This document shows positions 51,780 through 59,404 of a DNA stretch of 64,000 bases, one piece after another. Location: assembly GCA_048268845.1 (NCBI GenBank), contig JBLWUQ010000001.1, positions 124,001 through 188,000 on the forward strand. Direction: 5' to 3'. The DNA is from Muriiphilus sp048268845 (lineage in GTDB: Bacteria; Pseudomonadota; Alphaproteobacteria; Rhodobacterales; Rhodobacteraceae). Numbering within the stretch: position 1 is the first letter of the stretch; each line of letters starts with the position of its first letter. The notes beneath the pieces are model-generated. The model searched no databases. It saw only the letters and a program-made list of their open reading frames with translations, and was not told the origin of the DNA. The position numbers and the translations under genes are program-made.

Positions 51780-51829
51780 ACTTCGCGTGGTGCCGGGTGA
51801 TTAGCACCACGGTTGCGCGGTGTGTAGCC

Positions 51830-53356
51830 CTATTTTTCCGGTTTCGCCTCGACCTCGGGGGCGAACACTTCGTCATCGACCGGCTCGGCGTCGACATAGT
51901 CCGCGTGGGGCGGTTCGATGATCTCGTCCTGCGACGTATCGCGCGCCTCCGGCTCCGGTTCGATCACCTCGGGCACCTTGGGTTTGCCGACAAGAAGCGG
52001 CAACATCTCGGCGCCACCCGGCATCTTGATCTCGCCCTCGGAGGGAACCGTCCAGCTCAGCGTGTCGAAGGCGCCGCAGCCCAGGCAGACCGGCGCCCAG
52101 TCGCTGTGGATGTGGTTGCATTTCTCGCAGACCCATTGCGGGCCGCGCGGCGCAACCACGGCTTTCGCCAGCCAGCCACGCACGACATCGTCATCCGCGC
52201 CCTGTCCACGCTCGATCGCCGCCATCAGCGTCAGGGTGCGCTGGGTCGGATTGGTCTCGGCCAGATCGCCCAGAACCTCGCGCGCCTTGTCATACTCCTC
52301 GGCCGCAATGTGCAACTCGGCCAGCAGCATCCGGGATTCGGGATGGCCGGGGCGGTGCTTGGTCAGGGTCTTGAAGCGTTTCAACCGCTCTGCCGGTGTC
52401 TCGTCCGGGCGGATCGCGGCAAAGGCGGCAGCAAGGTCGGGGTGCGGCTGGGCCTGCCAGGTCTTGCTCAGCACGCGCGCGGCATAGCGGGCATTGCCCT
52501 TCTCAAGATAGCTTTTCGACGCCATCACCGCCGCCGGGATCAGGTCGGGCGACAGCTTGTTGGCCTCGATGGCGGATTCGCGGGCGCGGATCGAGTTGCC
52601 GTCGGCGAAGATGTCCTTCGCCTCCTGCAACGCCAGCACGGCATCGCGCCGCTTGCCCACGTCCTTGGGCAGCGCGCCGGTCCTGACCTTGGTGCCCAGC
52701 GTCTTGCGCGCACCCGTCCAGTCGTTCTGGGTCGCCTGCAAGACCAGAAGAATATCGCCGGTCTCGGCATGGCGAGGCTTTAGCGCGAACGCCTTCTCCG
52801 CCAGCTTCATCGCGGTTTCGGTGTCACCATCCTCGAGCTTTTGCCTGAGCAGTCCGCGAATACCGACGAACCGGGTCCGTTCATCCGCCAGCAGCTGCTT
52901 GTAGACCTGCCCGGCCTTCTTGCGGTCGCCCGACATCTCCGCCGCCTGCGCCGTGATCAGGTTGGTCAGTTCCGGCCGGCGCAGGAACTTCTCGGCCCGA
53001 GCGGCCTTGGCCATGGCAACCTTTTCCTCACCCGAGGCCAGCGCCATCATCCCGTCCGCCAGCGCCTCATAGCCCTTGCGCTCGCGGTTGCGGTCGAAAT
53101 AGCGGCTGATCGCGGTCTCGTCGCCGTTGAAGAACCGCACCATCGCCACCAGCAGGTTGACCAGCTTGATGAACAGCCAGACCGCCAGCACCAACACGAT
53201 CATCGCAATCGCCGTCTGGAAGGTGCCCAGCGTCAATTCGGTGCCGCCGATGGCAATGCGGATTCCGCCCTCGGTCTCCATCAGGTAGCCGGCGCCCAGC
53301 GTCAGCGCCGCAATCAGGACGACGAACAGGACGATCTTGAACAGGGACCAGAGCAT
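51830..53356 (-). CDS. hemY: HemY-like TPR membrane protein with C-terminal zinc ribbon
   Basis: The 508-residue protein has two N-terminal membrane helices (LFKIVLFVVLIAALTLGAGY and TAIAMIVLVLAVWLFIKLV), the HemY-type RYFDRNRERKGYEALADGM, and tetratricopeptide helices through about residue 400. A zinc-ribbon pair CEKC/CLGC sits near residues 405-428 (WVCEKCNHIHSDWAPVCLGC), before an acidic tail. HemY proteins accompany haem-synthesis genes but their activity is unproven. Here it follows hemD and the mitofilin-like gene. The ATG at 53356 has GAGGA upstream; an in-frame TTG precedes it. Confidence 0.88.
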   Translation of the reverse strand: MLWSLFKIVLFVVLIAALTLGAGYLMETEGGIRIAIGGTELTLGTFQTAIAMIVLVLAVWLFIKLVNLLVAMVRFFNGDETAISRYFDRNRERKGYEALADGMMALASGEEKVAMAKAARAEKFLRRPELTNLITAQAAEMSGDRKKAGQVYKQLLADERTRFVGIRGLLRQKLEDGDTETAMKLAEKAFALKPRHAETGDILLVLQATQNDWTGARKTLGTKVRTGALPKDVGKRRDAVLALQEAKDIFADGNSIRARESAIEANKLSPDLIPAAVMASKSYLEKGNARYAARVLSKTWQAQPHPDLAAAFAAIRPDETPAERLKRFKTLTKHRPGHPESRMLLAELHIAAEEYDKAREVLGDLAETNPTQRTLTLMAAIERGQGADDDVVRGWLAKAVVAPRGPQWVCEKCNHIHSDWAPVCLGCGAFDTLSWTVPSEGEIKMPGGAEMLPLLVGKPKVPEVIEPEPEARDTSQDEIIEPPHADYVDAEPVDDEVFAPEVEAKPEK

Positions 53357-53366
53357 CAAATCATCC

Positions 53367-54581
53367 TCATTTCAGCGCCGCCGCAAGATCGGACCCGGCC
53401 TCGAGCGCGGCCAACCGGGTTTCAGCCATGTCCCGCCATTCCGCCAATGCGGGTTTTGCGGCTTCCGGCAGGGTGTCGAGTTCGGTCAGCGCCGCCGCGA
53501 TCTGTCCCTTGCGCAACGCATCCTCGGCGCGCGACAGGATCGCATCGGGATCGTCGCCCGCCTTGGGTTCGAGCGATCTTGTGCCCAACTGCGTCCGCAG
53601 GAAAGCCGTAAACCGGTTCATGCTGCCGTCCTCGACCGCCGCGCGCAACGCCGCATCCAGCGCGGCGCGGGCAGCGGCGGGAAACTCGCTCTGCAATCCG
53701 GCAAGCGTCGGCGCACCCTCGGGCGCCACTCGCGCCAGTGCCTCGGGCGGCGCAACCCCGGTGATTGCCGCCAGTTCATCCAGCGCCGACCCAAAGGGCT
53801 GCCCGGTGTCGAGCGCCGCCATCACCTGCGACAGTGCCGCACGGCCGACAGCATCCCGCGCCGCTTCGGCGGCGTCCTGTTCCAGCACGGCAGCCTTCTC
53901 CTGCGCCGCGCTCACCTTTGCCAGTTCCGCCTCGACCATCGCGCGGATCTCGGCCAGTTCGCTTTCATAGGCCGCGGCTGCCGCCTCGGCGGCGTCGGTC
54001 CCGCCGCCCGGTGCGGTCTTTTCGATCTGGACGATCCGCGCGGCAAGGTCGTCGATCCGGACCTCGACCGCAGCGGCGTCCTCTGTGATCCGTTCGCCCA
54101 GTTCCGTGCGCAGGGTCGAGAGGCTGTCGTCAGCCTTGAGCGCATCGACCTCGGCAGCGAGCGCCCCGGCCTGCGTCTCCAACTCGGCAATCCGCGCGTC
54201 TTGCGCCTCGATCACGGCCACCAGCGGGTCTTCTGCGGGGGCGACACCCGGAAATGGCCAGCCTTCCGGCACGATCGTGCGCGCCGCGGCAAACCCGATC
54301 ACCGCCGCGGCAAAACCGCCGAGGATAAACCCAAGTGCAACGCCCATCCCGCCACCGCGACTGGTCGGTGAATCGGGGGTGACGCGCACTGGCTTTTCCG
54401 GCTCGACGGTTTTTGGCGCAGGTTCGATGGTTTCCGGTGCAGGTTCATCCGGCTCATCCGGCACCGGTTCCACGGAAGGTTCGCCCAGAACCACGGCGTC
54501 CTCTATCGCGTCCTTGACCTCATCGGTCAAGGTTACGCTGCCCTTTTCAGGTGTATCGGGCGACTTGGGGACCTTGGCCAT
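53367..54581 (-). CDS. Mitofilin-like inner-membrane protein (COG4223 type)
   Basis: This 404-residue protein has an acidic, Pro/Glu-rich cytoplasmic N-terminus, one membrane helix (VALGFILGGFAAAVIGFAAA), a long periplasmic coiled coil (residues about 145-240, rich in Ala/Glu/Leu heptads) and a C-terminal domain with LARVAPEGAPTLAGLQSEFP. This layout is that of the alphaproteobacterial relatives of mitochondrial Mic60. Those shape the inner membrane and lie next to hemY, as here. The ATG at 54581 has an AAAGG Shine-Dalgarno. Confidence 0.85.
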   Translation of the reverse strand: MAKVPKSPDTPEKGSVTLTDEVKDAIEDAVVLGEPSVEPVPDEPDEPAPETIEPAPKTVEPEKPVRVTPDSPTSRGGGMGVALGFILGGFAAAVIGFAAARTIVPEGWPFPGVAPAEDPLVAVIEAQDARIAELETQAGALAAEVDALKADDSLSTLRTELGERITEDAAAVEVRIDDLAARIVQIEKTAPGGGTDAAEAAAAAYESELAEIRAMVEAELAKVSAAQEKAAVLEQDAAEAARDAVGRAALSQVMAALDTGQPFGSALDELAAITGVAPPEALARVAPEGAPTLAGLQSEFPAAARAALDAALRAAVEDGSMNRFTAFLRTQLGTRSLEPKAGDDPDAILSRAEDALRKGQIAAALTELDTLPEAAKPALAEWRDMAETRLAALEAGSDLAAALK

Positions 54582-54650
54582 TGTTAACCTTTCGAATCTT
54601 CGAACGCGGCGCGCGGTGCCCTGCAACACTAGACCTGCCCCAGACCCGCC

Positions 54651-55331
54651 TCAAGGCGACTCAGTTTCGCAGGCCGCGCGAATCCGCTTGCGCATCGTAT
54701 CACCATCCGGGTCAGCGCAGACCTCCGGGCTGTGTCCAGTCTCGCGGTGCCATGTCTCGGCAGCCGCTGGACTGATCACGATGACATGCACATTCGGCCC
54801 GACATGCGACACCGCCGCCCCGACCAGCGCGGCGGACCGTGGCGAATAAAGCGGCAGAACGACCGGGCGATCACCCTCGATCAGCGCGCGCGCTTCGTCT
54901 GCCAAGGGCAACGCAGCTTGATCGTAGATCGTGGCCGAATGGGTCTCCAGCCCACGCGAACTCAGCCTTTCGGCCACATTGCCACTCCGGTATTTTCCGT
55001 GCAAATGGACCAGCGGCCCTTCGGCCTTGATCTGCGCGACCAGACGTTCGGCGTCGAGCGTCGTCAGCACCACGTCGCCGCCCTTGGCGCGCGCAGCCTC
55101 GGCGGTGCGTTTTCCCACGCAATAGACCCGCTTTCCGGTCAGATCAGGAGCATGGGCGACACCATTCACCGATGTCAGGATGACCCCGTGATAGGGGCCG
55201 AGATCCGGCGGCGCATCGGCGGGCCCGATCTCCATCACCGGCGCGATCACCACCGCAACCTCGAGGCCAAGCTCGGCCACAAGGGCGCGCGACTGCGCTT
55301 CGGGTCGTGTCAGAACAAGCGTGGGCAGCAT
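54651..55331 (-). CDS. hemD: Uroporphyrinogen-III synthase
   Basis: This 226-residue protein closes and inverts ring D of hydroxymethylbilane in tetrapyrrole synthesis. The sequence is weakly conserved, as is usual for HemD: TLVLTRPEAQSRALVAEL at the start, GVILTSVNGVAHAPDLTGK, VYCVGKRTAEAARAKGGDV and VLPLYSPRSAALVGAAV. The operon context (hemD, mitofilin-like gene, hemY, divergent tsaD) supports the call. hemC, often beside hemD, is not here. The ATG at 55331 matches the family start; the open frame upstream overlaps the tsaD promoter. Confidence 0.88.
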   Translation of the reverse strand: MLPTLVLTRPEAQSRALVAELGLEVAVVIAPVMEIGPADAPPDLGPYHGVILTSVNGVAHAPDLTGKRVYCVGKRTAEAARAKGGDVVLTTLDAERLVAQIKAEGPLVHLHGKYRSGNVAERLSSRGLETHSATIYDQAALPLADEARALIEGDRPVVLPLYSPRSAALVGAAVSHVGPNVHVIVISPAAAETWHRETGHSPEVCADPDGDTMRKRIRAACETESP

Positions 55332-55402
55332 TGGCTTCTCGGGATTGTCTGGGGCCTCCTGCGGTGTTACCCCGCTCGCAACCCCGTCGCAACCGGCACA
55401 GC

Positions 55403-56500
55403 ATGAGCGCACCCGTCACCATCCTTGGTCTCGAATCGAGTTGCGACGATACCGCCGCAGCCATCGTGCGCCATCGCGACGGCGCAGCGCCCGAGATCCT
55501 GTCCTCCGTCGTCATGGGACAGAGCGATCTGCACGAAGCCTTCGGTGGCGTCGTCCCCGAGATTGCCGCGCGCGCCCATACCGAGAAACTAGACCTCTGT
55601 GTCGAACAGGCCCTTGCCGAAGCCGGGCTGTCACTCACCGACCTCGACGCCATCGCCGTCACCGCCGGGCCGGGGTTGATCGGCGGGGTTCTGGCTGGCG
55701 TGATGCTGGCCAAGGGAATTTCAGCCGCCACCGGGTTGCCGCTGATCGGCGTCAATCACCTGGCTGGTCACGCCCTGACCCCGCGCCTGACAGACGAGGC
55801 CGCCTTTCCCTACCTGATGCTGCTGGTCTCGGGCGGGCATTGTCAGTTCCTGATCGCTCGGGGAATCGAGGACTTCACCCGTCTTGGCGGCACCATCGAC
55901 GACGCCCCCGGCGAAGCCTTCGACAAGACCGCCAAACTTCTCGGCCTGCCGCAACCCGGTGGGCCATCGGTCGAGGCCGAGGCCAGGACCGGTGACGCCC
56001 AGCGCTTCGCGCTGCCGCGTCCGCTGCTCGACCGGCCGGGCTGCGACATGAGCTTTTCCGGCCTCAAGACGGCGCTTTTGCGCGAGCGCGACAGGCTGAT
56101 CGCGGCACATGGCGGGCTGCATGTGCAGGACCGCGCCGATCTTTGCGCCTCGTTTCAGGCCGCGATTGCCGATGTTCTGGCAGAGAAATCCCGCCGCGCT
56201 CTGACCGCCTACATGGCCTTGAACCCGGCCCACCCGACCTTCGCCGTCGCGGGGGGTGTCTCCGCCAACATGACGATTCGTTCTGCGTTAGAGACTGTTT
56301 CGGATGAATTCGGCGCGCGTTTCCTTGCCCCGCCGCTTGCGCTCTGCACCGACAATGCCGCGATGATCGCCTGGGTCGGGATCGAGAGGTTTCGCGCAGG
56401 GCTGACCGACGACATGACGCTGGCCGCCCGACCGCGCTGGCCTCTGGACCGACACAGCCCCGCCATGCTTGGATCGGGCAAGAAAGGGGCGAAGGCATGA
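55403..56500 (+). CDS. tsaD: tRNA N6-adenosine threonylcarbamoyltransferase TsaD
   Basis: This 365-residue ASKHA-fold protein transfers the threonylcarbamoyl group to A37 of tRNAs reading ANN codons; MtaB, also in this window, then thiolates the same base. The metal-binding His residues sit in GVNHLAGHAL, and ATP-fold motifs include LGLESSCDDTAAAIV, LLVSGGHCQFLIARG and CTDNAAMIAWVG. It is divergent from hemD (71 bp) and overlaps gpsA by 4 bp. Confidence 0.96.
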   Translation: MSAPVTILGLESSCDDTAAAIVRHRDGAAPEILSSVVMGQSDLHEAFGGVVPEIAARAHTEKLDLCVEQALAEAGLSLTDLDAIAVTAGPGLIGGVLAGVMLAKGISAATGLPLIGVNHLAGHALTPRLTDEAAFPYLMLLVSGGHCQFLIARGIEDFTRLGGTIDDAPGEAFDKTAKLLGLPQPGGPSVEAEARTGDAQRFALPRPLLDRPGCDMSFSGLKTALLRERDRLIAAHGGLHVQDRADLCASFQAAIADVLAEKSRRALTAYMALNPAHPTFAVAGGVSANMTIRSALETVSDEFGARFLAPPLALCTDNAAMIAWVGIERFRAGLTDDMTLAARPRWPLDRHSPAMLGSGKKGAKA

Positions 56501-57447
56501 GCGGTATTTCGGTTCTGGGCGCAGGGGCCTTTGGCACCGCGCTGGCGATTTCGATCGCGCGCGACGGGCGGGCGGTGACGCTCTGGGCGCGTGACCCGGA
56601 CGACATGCAGGTTGCGCGCGAGAACCGCCGCCGCCTCGCAGGGCATCGCTTTCCCGACAGCCTCACCGTCACTGGAGATATCGCCACGGCGACCGAGGCC
56701 GACATCCTGCTGCTTGCCGTTCCGATGCAGCAACTGGCGGGATTTCTGGCAGAGAACCGTGGGATTGGTGCCGGCAAGACGCTTGTGGCCTGCTGCAAGG
56801 GCATCGACCTTGCCACCGGCCTTGGCCCGGCCGAGATCATCTCGCGGAGCTGCCCCGACGCGACCCCGGCCATCCTGTCCGGCCCCAGCTTTGCCGTCGA
56901 CATCGCCGCTGGCCTGCCCACCGCGCTGACACTCGCCGCGCGCGACCCCGAACCGCTGCAACGCGCGCTTTCGACGGCGAACCTGCGGCTCTATCGCTCA
57001 ACCGATATCACCGGGGTTGAACTGGGCGGTGCGCTGAAAAACGTGGTCGCCATCGCCTGCGGCATCGCAATTGGCGCTGGTCTGGGCGAAAGCGCTCGCG
57101 CGGCGCTGATGACGCGGGGCTATGCCGAGATGTCTCGCTTTGCCAGCGCGCGCGGCGCGCATCCGGAAACGCTCGCCGGTCTTTCGGGGTTCGGGGATCT
57201 GGCGCTGACCTGCACCTCGGAGAAATCGCGCAATTACGCCTATGGCCTTGCGCTCGGGCGAGGGACGCCACCCGATAACGGCACGACCGTCGAGGGGCGC
57301 GCAACTGCGAAAGCAGTGTCTAATGCGGCCAAATCCGCTGGAATCGATATGCCGATCGCTGACATGGTGGTGGCGCTCGTCGATCAGGCCATCACCGTCA
57401 AGGAAGCCGTCGAACTGCTTTTCGCGCGGCCCTTGAAGGAGGAATAG
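56497..57447 (+). CDS. gpsA: NAD(P)H-dependent glycerol-3-phosphate dehydrogenase
   Basis: This 316-residue enzyme makes glycerol-3-phosphate from dihydroxyacetone phosphate for phospholipid synthesis. Motifs are ISVLGAGAFGTALAISIARDG (shown in two overlapping parts of the Rossmann turn), LSGPSFAVDIAAGLPTALT, the catalytic Lys region VELGGALKNVVAIACGIA, and GFGDLALTCTSEKSRNY. The ATG lies inside the tsaD end (ATGA overlap). Confidence 0.95.
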   Translation: MSGISVLGAGAFGTALAISIARDGRAVTLWARDPDDMQVARENRRRLAGHRFPDSLTVTGDIATATEADILLLAVPMQQLAGFLAENRGIGAGKTLVACCKGIDLATGLGPAEIISRSCPDATPAILSGPSFAVDIAAGLPTALTLAARDPEPLQRALSTANLRLYRSTDITGVELGGALKNVVAIACGIAIGAGLGESARAALMTRGYAEMSRFASARGAHPETLAGLSGFGDLALTCTSEKSRNYAYGLALGRGTPPDNGTTVEGRATAKAVSNAAKSAGIDMPIADMVVALVDQAITVKEAVELLFARPLKEE

Positions 57448-57450
57448 AGC

Positions 57451-57720
57451 ATGTTTGCACTGATCTGCACCGACAAGCCCGGAGCCATCGAAACCCGAAA
57501 GGCAAACCGCGACGCACATCTCGCCTATATTTCCGAGACAGGCGTGGTGGCGCAGGCCGGGCCGTTCCTGGACGCGGGCGGCGCGATGTCCGGTTCGCTG
57601 GTGATCCTGACCGTCGACAGCCGCGCCGAGGCCGAGGCCTGGGCCGCTGGCGACCCCTACGCCAAGGCGGGATTGTTTTCGGATGTGCGAATCGAGCAAT
57701 GGAAAAAGGTGATTGGCTGA
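57451..57720 (+). CDS. YciI-family small protein
   Basis: The 89-residue protein shows the YciI ferredoxin-like fold: MFALICTDKPGAIETRKANR, the conserved RDAHLAYI with the central His, and GGAMSGSLVILTVDSRAEAE ending in DPYAKAGLFSDVRIEQWKKV. The family has a conserved His/Asp pocket, but no general activity is proven. It starts three bases after gpsA and shares TGATG with the EVE-domain gene, so all are co-transcribed. Confidence 0.92.
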   Translation: MFALICTDKPGAIETRKANRDAHLAYISETGVVAQAGPFLDAGGAMSGSLVILTVDSRAEAEAWAAGDPYAKAGLFSDVRIEQWKKVIG

Positions 57721-58139
57721 TGCGCTACTGGCTTTTCAAAACCGAACCGAACACCTGGGGTTGGGACGATCAGGTCGCCAAGGGCGATGCGGGCGAGGAA
57801 TGGGATGGCGTGCGCAACTACCAGGCGCGCAACAACATGCGCGAGATGAAACTCGGGGATCTGGGGTTTTTCTATCACTCGGTCAACGAAAAGCAGATCG
57901 TCGGGATCGTCGAGGTCTGTGCCGAGGCCCATCCCGACAGCACCACAGACGATCCGCGCTGGGAATGTGTCGATCTGAAAGCGGTGCGGCCACTCGCAAA
58001 CCCGGTCACGCTCGAGATGTGCAAGGCGGATCAGCGACTGAAAGACATGGTGCTGGTCAACAACTCGCGCCTGTCGGTTCAGCCTGTGACCCCCGAGGAA
58101 TGGCGCGTTGTGCTCGAACTGGCCGGTGAAAAAGGCTAG
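57720..58139 (+). CDS. EVE-domain protein (thymocyte nuclear protein 1 type)
   Basis: This 139-residue PUA-like protein has MRYWLFKTEPNTWGWDDQVA, EWDGVRNYQARNNMREMKLGD and LGFFYHSVNEKQIVGIVEV, the bacterial EVE signature. EVE domains bind modified bases in DNA or RNA. It is coupled to the YciI gene by TGATG. In alphaproteobacteria this YciI-EVE pair is common housekeeping, so a defence role is not implied. Confidence 0.93.
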   Translation: MRYWLFKTEPNTWGWDDQVAKGDAGEEWDGVRNYQARNNMREMKLGDLGFFYHSVNEKQIVGIVEVCAEAHPDSTTDDPRWECVDLKAVRPLANPVTLEMCKADQRLKDMVLVNNSRLSVQPVTPEEWRVVLELAGEKG

Positions 58140-58196
58140 GCGGTTTTCCCGATCCCCGGCATAGTCGCGACAAAACGACGCATCTCGGAGGGGCTA

Positions 58197-58592
58197 ATGG
58201 AAACCATCAATGTGCTTGTCGCCGCCGCTGGATCATGGGTGTTCGGCGCGATCTGGTATATGTCGCTGTCGAAACCCTGGTTGGCGGCTGTCGGCATCGA
58301 GACCGATGCGAGCGGGAAACCGATCGGCGGTGGCAGTGCCCTGCCGTACCTGTTGTCGGCGATCTGCATGGTGCTCGTTGCCGGGCTGATGCGCTACATC
58401 TTCGCGCTGGCGGGGATCGAGACGGTGATGGCGGGGTTGCTTCACGGCGGCGCCATCGGGCTTTTCTTCATCGCGCCCTGGACGATGATCAACAATGCCT
58501 ACGGGATGCGGCCCTTCATGCTGACCATCATCGACGGCGGCTATGCGGTGATCGGTTGCGCGATCATCGGCACGGTTCTGACGCTGTTCTGA
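58197..58592 (+). CDS. DUF1761 membrane protein
   Basis: The 131-residue protein is almost wholly hydrophobic, with four predicted membrane helices (beginning INVLVAAAGSWVFGAIWYMS). The conserved GSWVFGAIWY and GLLHGGAIGLFFIAPWTMIN fit DUF1761. Its role is unknown. It follows the EVE gene after 57 bp and has a GGAGGGG Shine-Dalgarno before the ATG. Confidence 0.88.
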   Translation: METINVLVAAAGSWVFGAIWYMSLSKPWLAAVGIETDASGKPIGGGSALPYLLSAICMVLVAGLMRYIFALAGIETVMAGLLHGGAIGLFFIAPWTMINNAYGMRPFMLTIIDGGYAVIGCAIIGTVLTLF

Positions 58593-58602
58593 ACAGGCCA
58601 CC

Positions 58603-58642
58603 AAAAAAGGGGGATCCCGACCTCGCGTTCGGAACCCCCCTT
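58603..58642 (-). terminator. Orphan intrinsic terminator
   Basis: The minus strand reads AAGGGGGG (58642-58635), a GC-rich inner stem, then CCCCC and six T residues (58613-58603). On the plus strand there is no T-run, so it does not fit the DUF1761 gene that ends just before it. Confidence 0.75.
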
Positions 58643-58700
58643 CCACCCCACGTGCTCCCTCAGCACCACACGTGTTCTTTGAAATCGGGTCCGACCGTCC
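58603..58700 (-). ncRNA. Candidate minus-strand small RNA with its own terminator
   Basis: On the minus strand a strong terminator ends at 58603: GGGGGG/CCCCC arms with an inner TTCCGA/TCGGGA stem, followed by TTTTTT. Directly upstream is a hairpin GTGCT-GAGGG-AGCAC (58652-58666). The nearest minus-strand gene (DUF2853) has its own terminator at 58791-58824, so this one is left without a gene. A TTGAAC at 58765-58770 might be a -35 but its -10 is weak; the 5' end given is a guess. Confidence 0.35.
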
Positions 58701-58790
58701 TGGTCTTCTCGTTGACACTACGGTTTCGGCGCCGCTCGTGCAATCTGCAAGTATCTCAAATTTCGTTCAAATCCAGACGGTTGCCCTGGC

Positions 58791-58824
58791 TGAAAAGAAA
58801 AGGCGGCCGGAAATCCCGACCGCC
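58791..58824 (-). terminator. Intrinsic terminator of the DUF2853 gene
   Basis: On the minus strand GGCGGTCGG and CCGGCCGCC pair over 9 bp (one G-U) around a five-base loop, followed by TTTTCTTTT. It lies 23 bases after the DUF2853 stop codon. Confidence 0.9.
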
Positions 58825-58847
58825 CGATGCCGTCCGATCCCGAGATA

Positions 58848-59189
58848 TCAGGCGTAGACCTTCTCCTTGCCAAAATGCTTGGTCAGCATGTAGTAGACCA
58901 CCGGCCGGTATTTGTTGCGCTCGGACCGGCCATAGGTGTCGAGCACCGAATTGATCCCAGCCATCAGTTCCGGCCCGTCGGCGAGGCCGAGCTTCTTGAT
59001 CAGGAAATTGTTCTTCACCGTCTCAAGCTCGCTCGCCTGCGTTGCCGCAACGGTTTCGGCATCCGCGTTGTAGATCGCCGGGCCGCAGCCGATCGTGACC
59101 TTGGTCAGCAGGTCCATGTCGGGCGTGATCCCGAACTTGGTCTTGAGGTCATCGGCGTATTTGGCGATCAGATCGTCGCGTTTTCCCAT
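58848..59189 (-). CDS. DUF2853-family protein
   Basis: The 113-residue protein reads MGKRDDLIAKYADDLKTKFG with later SELETVKNNFLIKKLGL and RSERNKYRPVVYYMLTKHFG, which matches DUF2853. It appears soluble, charged and mainly helical; the function is unknown. The ATG at 59189 has GGAGAG upstream; an in-frame GTG two codons earlier is less well placed. It is monocistronic, with its own terminator. Confidence 0.88.
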   Translation of the reverse strand: MGKRDDLIAKYADDLKTKFGITPDMDLLTKVTIGCGPAIYNADAETVAATQASELETVKNNFLIKKLGLADGPELMAGINSVLDTYGRSERNKYRPVVYYMLTKHFGKEKVYA

Positions 59190-59354
59190 TTTCACTCTCC
59201 AGATTGTATTGCGTCACGGCAAAAAACCATCGAACGGGAAGGTAAGCCCAATCCCGGCTGAACCAAAGGGAATTCTCGCCGTGATTTCCCCCTGTCTCTA
59301 ACACCCATCGCGCCGGTCTTGTGGGGTTGAACAAGAAAGCCGCTTGTCGGATCG

Positions 59355-59388
59355 CCGGTTTCTTGCCAGACCTCAGGTGTCAAACCGG
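59355..59388 (+). other. Inverted repeat in the trpB leader
   Basis: CCGGTTT (59355-59361) and AAACCGG (59382-59388) are perfect 7-base complements with a 20-base spacer, and the second arm abuts the GGAGGAG just before the trpB start. Folding could influence ribosome access. No Trp-rich leader peptide was found. Confidence 0.3.
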
Positions 59389-59404
59389 AGGAGATCAGGG
59401 ACGA

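Noticed and set aside
57720..58139. EVE-domain gene as part of a defence island
   Set aside because: Its neighbours (tsaD, gpsA, YciI, DUF1761) are housekeeping and there are no nucleases, helicases or integrases nearby.
59196..59404. Possible tryptophan attenuator before trpB
   Set aside because: No short leader peptide with Trp codons and no terminator/antiterminator pair with a T-run was found.
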